DNA from: Bacteroidota bacterium
GTDB taxonomy: Bacteria > Bacteroidota > Bacteroidia > Bacteroidales > UBA1715
Length of the DNA stretch: 17,015 nt
Assembly (NCBI GenBank): GCA_029266015.1
Contig: JAJUFK010000017.1
Location: forward strand, 1-17,015
Direction: 5' to 3'
A program made the translations under genes and the position numbers. Each line of letters starts with the position of its first letter. Position 1 is the stretch's first letter. Positions 1 to 6,946 of the stretch are shown here, one piece after another. The notes under the pieces were generated by a model that searched no databases, was not told the origin of the DNA, and saw only the letters and a program-made list of their open reading frames with translations.

Positions 1-117
1 GAAATAATGCAAATTTTGAGCATATCTGTATTCGATAAAACATCTATACGAGAATTACTCACAGAATTTCAAACTAATCAAAATGTCAAAGAACAAAGAA
101 ATTTATTTAGTGATTAA
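1..117 (+). pseudogene. 3' end of a probable IS4/IS5-type transposase, cut by window edge
   Basis: Frame 1 is open from the first base to a TAA at 115-117 and gives 38 residues. The tail contains ILSISVFDKTSIRELL, then NVKEQ, and ends in NLFSD. From memory, this 'SIS(L/V)FDKT.I.ELL ... NVKEQ ... LF' ending is typical of DDE transposases of the IS4/IS5 group in Bacteroidota; no catalytic residue is in view, so the family call rests on the C-terminal tail alone. Whether the element is intact cannot be seen because the rest lies outside the window; 'pseudogene' here means a partial gene. It reads toward the convergent comM gene. Confidence 0.55.
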
Positions 118-402
118 ATATTAACGCATCAGCAGTGATTGTAATTTTTAAAATAATCAATCTTACTCTTAAGGATTTTCAGAATACTCCCCGTTTTTAT
201 GGTGTCAGACTCCACATAGTATTATAATAGTAACATACACATTACTTATCTTATGAAGTATTAAAAAAATTACAATGGTATAGTAAAATCATAAGCAGGC
301 TCAGTTAATTATACAAAATCTTCCCGCTTATCTACATTCTTTTGTGTATTCAAATATACAATAAAATACTTATAAAACTACTAATTTTTAAATAAAAAAT
401 GG
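118..402. other. Gene-free stretch, possibly holding the right end of the IS
   Basis: No credible coding frame, tRNA or terminator hairpin is visible between the transposase stop and the comM stop. The only structured element is GGTGTCAGACTCC at 201-213, an imperfect palindrome (GGTGTC-A-GACTCC, five of six pairs) about 85 bases past the transposase stop, where an IS terminal repeat might lie. The partner repeat is outside the window, so the IS boundary is not established. The stretch from about 310 to 402 is simple AT-rich sequence. Confidence 0.35.
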
Positions 403-1938
403 TTAGCCTGCCCAATTTTCTCGATCTAAGCTTCTATATTGTATAGCTTCAGCTACATGAATTGGCATTATATCTTCCGAAGAATCTAAATCGGCAATTG
501 TTCTCGATACTTTAATAATTCTATCATATGCTCGTGCCGAAAGGCCTAATTTTTCCATTGCTTGTTTAAGTAATGCTGAGCCTTCGGCAGTTAACACACA
601 ATATGTTTGGAGTGTTTTGGTATCCATTTGAGCATTACAATGTATTGTTGTATTTGCAAATCGTTTTTGTTGCAATTCACGAGCTTGTATCACTCGATTA
701 CGAACATCTTTACTTGATTCTGATTTCGATTGTTTCGACAATTCTTCAAACGGAACCGGAACAACTTCTATATGAATATCAATTCTATCTAATAGTGGCC
801 CCGAAATTCTATTTAAATATTTTTGAACGACACCGGAACTACAAACACATTCTTTTTCAGGATGGTTATAATATCCGCATGGACAAGGATTCATAGATGC
901 AATTAACATAAAACTTGCGGGGTAATTTACACTAAATTTTGCACGCGATATTTGAATAGTTCTATCTTCTAAAGGTTGACGCATAACCTCTAACACAGTG
1001 CGTTTAAATTCGGGTAATTCATCAAGAAACAACACACCATTGTGAGCCAATGATATTTCACCGGGTTGAGGAAAAGCACCACCTCCTACCAAAGCAACGT
1101 CACTTACAGTATGGTGCGGTGCTCTATATGGACGTTCTGTCATAAGAGAAACATTTCCTTGCAATTTACCTGCAACCGAATGAATTTTGGTAGTTTCTAA
1201 TGCTTCTTGCAATGTCAAAGGTGGTAATATAGAAGCTATACGTTTTGCCAGCATTGTTTTACCTGCTCCAGGCGGGCCTATCATTATAATATTATGACCT
1301 CCAGCTGCTGCTATTTCCAAAGCTCTTTTCACATTTTCTTGCCCTTTTACTTCGGCAAAATCAAAAGTACATACATCAATATTTTTATAAAATTCACTTC
1401 GTGTATCTACTTGTGTTTTTTCTAATTCAAGAGAGCCGTTAAAAAAACCTATTACTTGAGCAATTGTATCTACGCCATATATATCAAGATCATTTACTAC
1501 GGCAGCTTCGCGAGCATTTTGTTTTGGCAAAATAAATCCTTTAAATCCAAACTTACGAGCTTCTATTGCCATACTTAAAGCTCCTTTTATACTATGCACA
1601 CCACCGTCGAGCGATAATTCACCCATAATAAGATATTTATCAATTTCTGCACATTTCATTTGTTCTGAAGCAGCAAGAATGCCAATAGCCAAAGTTAAAT
1701 CATACGACGTGCCTTCTTTTCGAATATCGGCAGGTGCCATATTTATAGTAATTTTTTTACCGGGTAATTTATAACCGGAACTTCGCAACGCAGATTCTAT
1801 TCGTTGTTGACTTTCTTTTACAGCACTATCGGGCAAACCTACAATAAAAAAGTTTGCTCCGGCAACCACATCGGTTTCCACAGTAATTATGCGGGCATCA
1901 ATTCCATTGACAGCCCCGCCAAAAGCTTTTACAAGCAT
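403..1938 (-). CDS. comM: ComM/YifB family Mg-chelatase-like AAA+ ATPase
   Basis: A protein of 511 residues, full length for the family (about 500). An N-terminal Lon-protease-like fold domain (about 1-170) is followed by an AAA+ Mg-chelatase domain with Walker A GPPGAGKT at 221-228, Walker B with VLFLDELPE at 302-310, and the family Cys cluster PCPCG...CVC at about 351-366. The C-terminal Mg-chelatase domain carries SARAYDRI (467-474) and YRSLDR (501-506). ComM is a hexameric helicase that promotes branch migration when incoming DNA is integrated during natural transformation; many non-competent bacteria also carry it, so competence is not implied. It is last in a minus-strand run after gmhA, 16 bases away, and no terminator is visible after it. 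All key motifs look intact. Confidence 0.93.
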   Translation of the reverse strand: MLVKAFGGAVNGIDARIITVETDVVAGANFFIVGLPDSAVKESQQRIESALRSSGYKLPGKKITINMAPADIRKEGTSYDLTLAIGILAASEQMKCAEIDKYLIMGELSLDGGVHSIKGALSMAIEARKFGFKGFILPKQNAREAAVVNDLDIYGVDTIAQVIGFFNGSLELEKTQVDTRSEFYKNIDVCTFDFAEVKGQENVKRALEIAAAGGHNIIMIGPPGAGKTMLAKRIASILPPLTLQEALETTKIHSVAGKLQGNVSLMTERPYRAPHHTVSDVALVGGGAFPQPGEISLAHNGVLFLDELPEFKRTVLEVMRQPLEDRTIQISRAKFSVNYPASFMLIASMNPCPCGYYNHPEKECVCSSGVVQKYLNRISGPLLDRIDIHIEVVPVPFEELSKQSKSESSKDVRNRVIQARELQQKRFANTTIHCNAQMDTKTLQTYCVLTAEGSALLKQAMEKLGLSARAYDRIIKVSRTIADLDSSEDIMPIHVAEAIQYRSLDRENWAG

Positions 1939-1954
1939 AGTATGTCAGTTTTTT

Positions 1955-2533
1955 CTACAACAAATTCTGCTCAATAGCATGAATAAGTGTATGTATGATT
2001 TTTATGTGTATTTCTTGAATTCTATCTGCATATCCTACATGTGGTACACATATAGTATAATCGGCATGGTGTTTTGCTTGACCACCGGTATTTCCGGTAA
2101 GTACAATTGTTTTCATATTTTGTTGTTTTGCCTGTTGCAAAGCAAGAACTATATTTTTTGAATTACCTGATGTTGTAAACGCTACTAATACATCTCCTGG
2201 TTTACCCATAGATTCTATAAAACGTGCGAATACATATTCATATCCATAATCATTAGCCACACACGACATAAACGATGGATCACTAATAGCTACAGCAGGC
2301 AACGCTTTTCTCGGTTTTCTAAATTTTCCCGATAATTCTTCGGCTAAATGCATAGCATCAGTCATAGAGCCACCATTGCCACACGTAATTATTGTATTAC
2401 CCTGTTGAATTGACTTTAACATACAATGTACAACAGATTCCAATGTAGCAAAAATATGCTTTTGCTGAATAAAATCTTGCAATATACGTTGTGATTCAAT
2501 AAATTCTGACTCTAAGAGTGCTTGCATATACAT
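1955..2533 (-). CDS. gmhA: Phosphoheptose isomerase (sedoheptulose 7-phosphate isomerase)
   Basis: A cytoplasmic SIS-domain protein of 192 residues, the same length as E. coli GmhA. It matches GmhA throughout: CGNGGSMTDAMHLAEELSG at 51-69, phosphate-binding TSGNS at 121-125, LTGNTGG at 145-151, and the diagnostic GYADRIQEIHIKIIH at 167-181. Likely metal and catalytic residues H62, E66 and H181 match E. coli H61, E65 and H180. The enzyme converts sedoheptulose 7-phosphate to D-glycero-D-manno-heptose 7-phosphate, the first step toward ADP-heptose for the LPS core. No other heptose gene (gmhB, hldE, hldD) is in the window. ATG codons occur at 2531-2533 and 2525-2527; the first gives the E. coli length. 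It lies between recF (61 bases upstream) and comM, probably in one transcript. Confidence 0.92.
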   Translation of the reverse strand: MYMQALLESEFIESQRILQDFIQQKHIFATLESVVHCMLKSIQQGNTIITCGNGGSMTDAMHLAEELSGKFRKPRKALPAVAISDPSFMSCVANDYGYEYVFARFIESMGKPGDVLVAFTTSGNSKNIVLALQQAKQQNMKTIVLTGNTGGQAKHHADYTICVPHVGYADRIQEIHIKIIHTLIHAIEQNLL

Positions 2534-2594
2534 GTTTTATTTCGACAAAAATAATAAAAAAAATATGTTCTCATAGTGTCATAAATACTTTTTT

Positions 2595-3686
2595 CTATAA
2601 CCGTTTAAGCTTTCCATCTTTTAGTTCATGAAAATGTCCGGTCTGCTTACGAGCTTCAAAAAAAGTATGTAAAAGTGCTTTATCTGTATCTGTTATAAAA
2701 ATCTGTCCAAATTGTTCACCTTCTATTACATCAAACACATGAGCTGTTCTTTCTTTATCAAGTTTATCAAATAAATCATCGAGCAGTAATATAGGTAACA
2801 CTCCTGTTTTTGTATAGAGTAATTGATACTGTGCAAATTTAAGAGCCAATAAAAATGATTTTTTTTGACCTTGTGATCCTACTTGTTTAATTTCTGAATT
2901 ATTAAAAACAAAACGAATATCGTCACGATGAATGCCAAACGATGTATATGTGAGCACAATATCTTTTTCAATACTTTTGTGTAAACCATTAAAAGCATCA
3001 ATTTGATGTAATTGTGATTGATATTGAAGTTTACAATCTTCAAAACTTGAAATTTGATGATATAATGAGGCTAACAACGATGATAATTCATGAATTGATT
3101 GGTTTCTGATTGTAAAAATAGCATTCATATGTTCAGCCATTTTTTCATCTATTATAGCAATATATGTTGCATCTACAGAACCTTGTTTGAGAATTACATT
3201 TCGTTGAGCAAGTAATTTATTATATGCAAGTAAATGATTCAAATACTCTTTATTATATAATGATATATATGCATCAATAAATTTACGTCGTTCACTTCCA
3301 CTACCATTTATAAGAACCATATCTGCAGGCGAAACCAAAACTATAGGTATTAAACCAATATGGTCAGAAAATTTTGTGTATTTTGTATCATTACACAGTA
3401 TAGTTTTTTCTTTAGTGTCAATTTTGTAACCACAATGAATTTTAAAATGAGAAGCATTATGTTCAAAAATTCCTTGTATTGCAAAAGAATTAGCTCCAAT
3501 CATAACATTTTGCACATCAGAATTTGCGATATAACTTTTACAAAATGCTAAATAATATATACTATCAAGAATATTAGTTTTACCAACCCCATTTTTACCT
3601 ATAATTGCATGAATTCCTATAGATGCATCTAATGACAAATCTTCAATATTTCTATAATTAAATGTGTGTAATTTTGATAAAAACAT
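2595..3686 (-). CDS. recF: DNA replication and repair protein RecF
   Basis: An SMC/ABC-like ATPase of 363 residues from the chosen start. It has Walker A GKNGVGKT at 30-37, the RecF motif ERRKFID at about 132-138, GIHRDDI at 251-257, the ABC signature region GSQGQKKS at 270-277, and Walker B and D-loop ILLLDDLFDKLD at 299-310. RecF works with RecO and RecR to load RecA on gapped DNA. The frame stays open upstream to another ATG at 3729-3731, but the 15 extra residues (MFCKFFFLYF...) are hydrophobic and unlike RecF; the normal N-terminus 'MfLskLhtfNYRNie' begins at the ATG at 3684-3686, so I use that. The next gene is gmhA. The partner gene often found with recF in Bacteroidota, a DUF721 protein, is absent here. 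Confidence 0.93.
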   Translation of the reverse strand: MFLSKLHTFNYRNIEDLSLDASIGIHAIIGKNGVGKTNILDSIYYLAFCKSYIANSDVQNVMIGANSFAIQGIFEHNASHFKIHCGYKIDTKEKTILCNDTKYTKFSDHIGLIPIVLVSPADMVLINGSGSERRKFIDAYISLYNKEYLNHLLAYNKLLAQRNVILKQGSVDATYIAIIDEKMAEHMNAIFTIRNQSIHELSSLLASLYHQISSFEDCKLQYQSQLHQIDAFNGLHKSIEKDIVLTYTSFGIHRDDIRFVFNNSEIKQVGSQGQKKSFLLALKFAQYQLLYTKTGVLPILLLDDLFDKLDKERTAHVFDVIEGEQFGQIFITDTDKALLHTFFEARKQTGHFHELKDGKLKRL

Positions 3687-3848
3687 ACTATTTTTTTGTG
3701 CAAAATACAAAAAAAAGAATTTACAGAACAACTATAGATACAAATTCAAAAAACATATATAGTTTACTCATGTATATAAGAATAAATAATAAACAATAGT
3801 ATTGGTAAAAGAAATCATATCATTTTTTCAAAAAAAAACTAAGAATCC

Positions 3849-3878
3849 TTTGTAAATATATAGAAAATACTAATTTTG
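3849..3878 (+). promoter_or_regulatory. Bacteroidota-type promoter for atpDC
   Basis: TTTG at 3849-3852 and TAATTTTG at 3871-3878 match the known Bacteroides sigma consensus (-33 TTTG, -7 TAnnTTTG) with an 18-base spacer, one base shorter than usual. The start of transcription would fall near 3885, giving a leader of about 30 bases before the atpD ATG at 3917. The leader has no Shine-Dalgarno sequence, as usual in this phylum. It lies in the 230-base divergent gap between recF and atpD, where no clear promoter was seen for recF. Confidence 0.6.
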
Positions 3879-3916
3879 TAATAACTAAGAAAAGAATAAT
3901 CTAAAATTACGATTTT

Positions 3917-5428
3917 ATGTCTAAAAACGTAGGTAACATAGTTCAAATTATTGGTCCTGTAGTTGACGTAAGTTTTGAACAAGAAGGCAGCACACTGCCA
4001 AAAATTCTTGATGCATTAGAAATAACTAAAGAAAATGGTCAAGTAGTAGTATTAGAATGTCAGCAACATATTGGCGAGCATACAGTACGAACCGTTGCGA
4101 TGGATTCAACCGATGGAATGAGCCGAGGTATGAAAGTAGTTGCTACCGGAGCACAAATTACTATGCCTGTAGGCGATGCTGTTCGCGGACGTTTATTTAA
4201 TGTAACAGGAGATGCCATAGATGGAATTGGAGAAGTTTCAAAAGCAAATGGATATCAAATACACAATGCTCCACCTGCATACGAAAAATTATCAACAAGT
4301 TCGGAAATACTGTACACCGGTATTAAAGTAATAGACCTGATAGAGCCATATGCAAAAGGTGGTAAAATTGGTCTGTTTGGTGGTGCAGGAGTTGGAAAAA
4401 CAGTACTTATTCAAGAATTAATCAACAATATTGCAAAAGCATACGAAGGCTTATCGGTTTTTGCCGGAGTTGGAGAACGTACTCGCGAAGGAAATGACTT
4501 ATTGCGAGAAATGATAGAATCTGGTATTGTAAAATATGGTGAAGAATTCAAAGAAAGTTTAGAAAAAGGCGGATGGGATTTATCAAAAGTAAACAAAGAT
4601 GAACTTAAAAATTCATCACTTGCTATGGTTTTTGGTCAAATGAATGAACCTCCCGGAGCTCGTGCACGTGTTGCATTATCCGGGTTAACAATAGCAGAAA
4701 ATTTCCGTGATGGCGATGAAAAAAGCGGTGGTAGAGATATATTATTATTTATAGATAATATTTTCCGTTTTACGCAAGCAGGTTCAGAAGTATCAGCTCT
4801 TTTAGGACGTATGCCTTCAGCCGTAGGATATCAACCAACACTTGCTACTGAAATGGGATTTTTACAAGAGCGTATTACATCTACTAAACGAGGTTCTATT
4901 ACTTCGGTACAAGCTATATATGTACCTGCCGATGACTTAACAGACCCTGCTCCTGCTACGGCATTTGCCCATCTTGATGCTACAACTGTATTAAGTCGTA
5001 AAATTGTAGAACTTGGTATTTACCCTGCTGTTGATCCTCTTGAATCTACGTCACGTATTTTAACACCAGAAATTGTTGGTGAAGCTCATTATAATACTGC
5101 ACAACGAGTAATTCAAATTCTGCAACGCAATAAAGAATTACAAGATATTATAGCTATTCTTGGTATGGACGAATTATCTGAAGAAGATAAATTAGTTGTT
5201 CATAGAGCACGACGTGTTCAACGATTTTTATCACAACCATTTCATGTTGCTGAACAATTTACCGGTATGCCGGGTAAATTAGTTTCTATAGAAGATACTA
5301 TCAAAGGTTTTAACATGATAATTGACGGAGAAGTAGACAAATATCCTGAAGCTGCTTTCAATTTAGTTGGAACTATAGAAGAAGCTATAGAAAAAGGTGA
5401 AAAAATGCTTGCTAACATTACTAAATAA
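3917..5428 (+). CDS. atpD: F1 ATP synthase beta subunit
   Basis: Catalytic subunit of the F1Fo ATP synthase, 503 residues. It has Walker A GGAGVGKT at 155-162, the GERTREGNDL segment with the catalytic glutamate at 186-195, Walker B ILLFID at 275-280, and DELSEED at 418-424, the lever that couples rotation to catalysis. All catalytic residues appear present. At about 206-232 there is an extra acidic and lysine-rich stretch (GGWDLSKVNKDELKN) between VKYGEEF and LAMVFGQMNEPPGAR; it is missing from E. coli AtpD but, as I recall, common in Bacteroidota. The start is the only ATG that gives the normal MSKNVGNIVQIIGPVVDV N-terminus. atpC follows after 5 bases. Alpha, gamma and Fo subunits are not in the window. 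Confidence 0.98.
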   Translation: MSKNVGNIVQIIGPVVDVSFEQEGSTLPKILDALEITKENGQVVVLECQQHIGEHTVRTVAMDSTDGMSRGMKVVATGAQITMPVGDAVRGRLFNVTGDAIDGIGEVSKANGYQIHNAPPAYEKLSTSSEILYTGIKVIDLIEPYAKGGKIGLFGGAGVGKTVLIQELINNIAKAYEGLSVFAGVGERTREGNDLLREMIESGIVKYGEEFKESLEKGGWDLSKVNKDELKNSSLAMVFGQMNEPPGARARVALSGLTIAENFRDGDEKSGGRDILLFIDNIFRFTQAGSEVSALLGRMPSAVGYQPTLATEMGFLQERITSTKRGSITSVQAIYVPADDLTDPAPATAFAHLDATTVLSRKIVELGIYPAVDPLESTSRILTPEIVGEAHYNTAQRVIQILQRNKELQDIIAILGMDELSEEDKLVVHRARRVQRFLSQPFHVAEQFTGMPGKLVSIEDTIKGFNMIIDGEVDKYPEAAFNLVGTIEEAIEKGEKMLANITK

Positions 5429-5433
5429 ACAGT

Positions 5434-5670
5434 ATGGAAATAGAAATTATAACTCCATCAACGCAACTATACAACGGTAAAGCATCTCAAATAAATGTTC
5501 CCGGTAGCAACGGTTCATTTGAAATACTGGAAAATCACGCTCCTATTATTTCTACACTACAGAAAGGAACTATAGTATTAATAGATCAAACAGGAACAAA
5601 ACATTCCTTTGATATACCTGGAGGAGTTGTAGAACAATCTAAGAATAAAGTATTAATATTAGTAGATTAA
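5434..5670 (+). CDS. atpC: F1 ATP synthase epsilon subunit, short form
   Basis: A protein of 78 residues that aligns only with the N-terminal beta-sandwich domain of epsilon: MEIEIITPSTQLYNGKA at 1-17, INVPGSNGSFEILENHAPI at 20-38 (family motif 'G.fgiL.nHaP'), and GGVVEQSKNKVLIL at 63-76. The C-terminal two-helix domain of E. coli epsilon (139 residues), which can insert into F1 and block ATP hydrolysis, is absent. Short epsilon subunits are usual in Bacteroidota, so this is a lineage trait and not a truncation. The gene starts 5 bases after atpD with no Shine-Dalgarno sequence, and transcription appears to end at the hairpin 15 bases downstream. Confidence 0.92.
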   Translation: MEIEIITPSTQLYNGKASQINVPGSNGSFEILENHAPIISTLQKGTIVLIDQTGTKHSFDIPGGVVEQSKNKVLILVD

Positions 5671-5685
5671 AGATATTCCAAAAAC

Positions 5686-5721
5686 ATTAAAAAGTCACTA
5701 TACAAATAGTGACTTTTTAAT
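5686..5721 (+). terminator. Intrinsic terminator of atpDC
   Basis: A perfect 15-base inverted repeat (ATTAAAAAGTCACTA at 5686-5700 and its complement at 5707-5721) with a 6-base loop TACAAA. The 3' arm contains a run of five T. A core of GTCACTA pairs flanked by A and T runs is typical of intrinsic terminators in AT-rich Bacteroidota. It is 15 bases after the atpC stop and separates atpDC from the next plus-strand genes. Confidence 0.85.
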
Positions 5722-5743
5722 TATAATTTGTAACTACTATATA

Positions 5744-5761
5744 TATTGGTTCGTACCAATA
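5744..5761 (+). promoter_or_regulatory. Hairpin immediately before the hydrolase start codon
   Basis: TATTGGT at 5744-5750 and ACCAATA at 5755-5761 form a perfect 7-base inverted repeat around a TCGT loop, ending 7 bases before the ATG at 5769. It could act in RNA to limit ribosome access or in DNA as an operator half-site pair. No protein or ligand can be named, and in such AT-rich DNA a 7-base stem may be chance. No TAnnTTTG promoter matches in this gap; the nearest -33-like TTTG is at 5727-5730. Confidence 0.3.
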
Positions 5762-5768
5762 CAAAACT

Positions 5769-6506
5769 ATGAGAATATTAACCTACATATGTATACTTAT
5801 ATTGTGTATTGTTACTAAACATACACAAGCTCAAAGAACAGTTACCTTTTTTGCGTCTGACGGATTAGAAATAACTGCTGACATATATGATACAGATGTT
5901 GAATCATCTAAATATATGTTACTTTTTCATCAAGCAGAATATAGTAGAGGCGAATTTCAACAAATAGCAACAAGACTTATTAAACTTGGATTTACTTGCA
6001 TTGCTGTAGATTTACGATATGGTAATGAAGTAAATTTTGTAAACAACGAAACAGCAATGCGTGCTAAAAAAGGTGGGTTTCCACAATCAATGCTTGATTG
6101 CGAAAAAGACATACTAGCAACAATATCATACGTAAAATCTATCGACACAAAACCACGTATCTTTCTTTTAGGAAGTTCGTTTTCTGCTTCATTATGCTTA
6201 AAAATTGCAAACGAACGAACAGACATTGAAGCTGTTATAGGATTTAGTCCTGGAGAATTTTTTGGAAATGATTTACGTGTTGAAGAAGCAATACGTGGAC
6301 TACAAACTCCATATTTTGTCGGATGTCCTCGAAGCGAACATTATTATGTACTTCAATTACTTTCGGGAACTCAATCAAAAAAGAAAATAATTTTTAAACC
6401 CGAAGGCTCTGATGGTTTACATGGAGCAAAAACACTCTGGTGGGAATCTGCAACTCGCGATGAATTTTGGTTAAGTTTGTTATTTTTTTTAAAAGATTTT
6501 AAATAA
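5769..6506 (+). CDS. Secreted alpha/beta hydrolase, dienelactone-hydrolase-like
   Basis: A protein of 245 residues with a signal peptide at 1-21 (hydrophobic TYICILILCIV, cleavage likely after TQA), so probably periplasmic. The alpha/beta-hydrolase fold is visible: strand YMLLFHQA at 49-56, FTCIAVDLRYG at 75-85, nucleophile elbow LLGSSFSAS at 133-141 with S137, strand AVIGFSPGEFF at 155-165, and the catalytic histidine H218 in GLHGA. The elbow reads G-S-S-F-S, so the last glycine of GxSxG is replaced by serine. The usual acid aspartate after PYFVG is not evident; E190 in CPRSEH may serve. The substrate is unknown; an esterase or peptidase-like hydrolase is possible. It is first in a three-gene cassette; its stop overlaps the next start by one base (TAATG). 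Confidence 0.75.
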   Translation: MRILTYICILILCIVTKHTQAQRTVTFFASDGLEITADIYDTDVESSKYMLLFHQAEYSRGEFQQIATRLIKLGFTCIAVDLRYGNEVNFVNNETAMRAKKGGFPQSMLDCEKDILATISYVKSIDTKPRIFLLGSSFSASLCLKIANERTDIEAVIGFSPGEFFGNDLRVEEAIRGLQTPYFVGCPRSEHYYVLQLLSGTQSKKKIIFKPEGSDGLHGAKTLWWESATRDEFWLSLLFFLKDFK

Positions 6507-6937
6507 TGGTAATAAAAAAGAAAATAATTTCTGTTGATTCTAATTCAAATAATACATTATTTGCATTACGGGTAAACTGTGATGAATTTAGTTTTATTGA
6601 ATTATTGCAACATGAATTAACTATTGAATTACAAATACAACCACCCCGAGAATATGAACTTTCTTCAGGGATTACAACAATACACTCACTGTATGAAGGA
6701 TATGATACTATACGAAAACTTTCTATTCAATTAATTGCAAACAAAACTAATAAAGGATACCTAATTGATTTTATGGATTCTATAGATTATTTTGTTCAAA
6801 TAGCAACTATCCAAACATCATTGGAGCAAATCCATCAGACACTACTTTCTCTACAATCTGTTTTGTTTATTCAAAAAATTGAAAAACAAAACTATACAAT
6901 AAAACAACAAAAATATATTGCACACCTATTTATATAA
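6506..6937 (+). CDS. Small protein resembling the IPExxxVDY family
   Basis: A soluble protein of 143 residues with no signal peptide or membrane segment. The layout recalls the Bacteroidota-specific IPExxxVDY family: a lysine-rich start (MVIKKKI), a short strand followed by FALRVNCDEFSFIELLQHEL at about 18-37, a middle part with YEGYDTIRKLSIQLIANK at 72-89, and IDFMDSIDYFVQI at 95-107 where the name-giving 'IPExxxVDYFL.I' would be. The motif itself is only partly kept (I..M..IDY), so this is a tentative, divergent match. The family's function is unknown to me. In many relatives I recall it beside pyruvate kinase or fatty-acid genes, unlike here. It overlaps the hydrolase stop by one base and lies 9 bases before the lipoprotein gene, so the three are probably co-transcribed. 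Confidence 0.45.
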   Translation: MVIKKKIISVDSNSNNTLFALRVNCDEFSFIELLQHELTIELQIQPPREYELSSGITTIHSLYEGYDTIRKLSIQLIANKTNKGYLIDFMDSIDYFVQIATIQTSLEQIHQTLLSLQSVLFIQKIEKQNYTIKQQKYIAHLFI

Positions 6938-6946
6938 TTCTTACAT

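Noticed and set aside
573..896. 107-codon plus-strand open frame
   Set aside because: It lies wholly opposite comM, whose motifs are intact, and its translation shows no domain.
1889..2161. 90-codon plus-strand open frame across the comM/gmhA junction
   Set aside because: It is antisense to two well supported genes and has no family features.
2546..2553. CAAAAATA, a minus-strand TAnnTTTG match before gmhA
   Set aside because: No -33 element at the right distance, and the transcript would start almost at the ATG.
3687..3731. N-terminal extension of recF by 15 residues
   Set aside because: The added residues are hydrophobic and unlike RecF, which begins at the ATG at 3684-3686.
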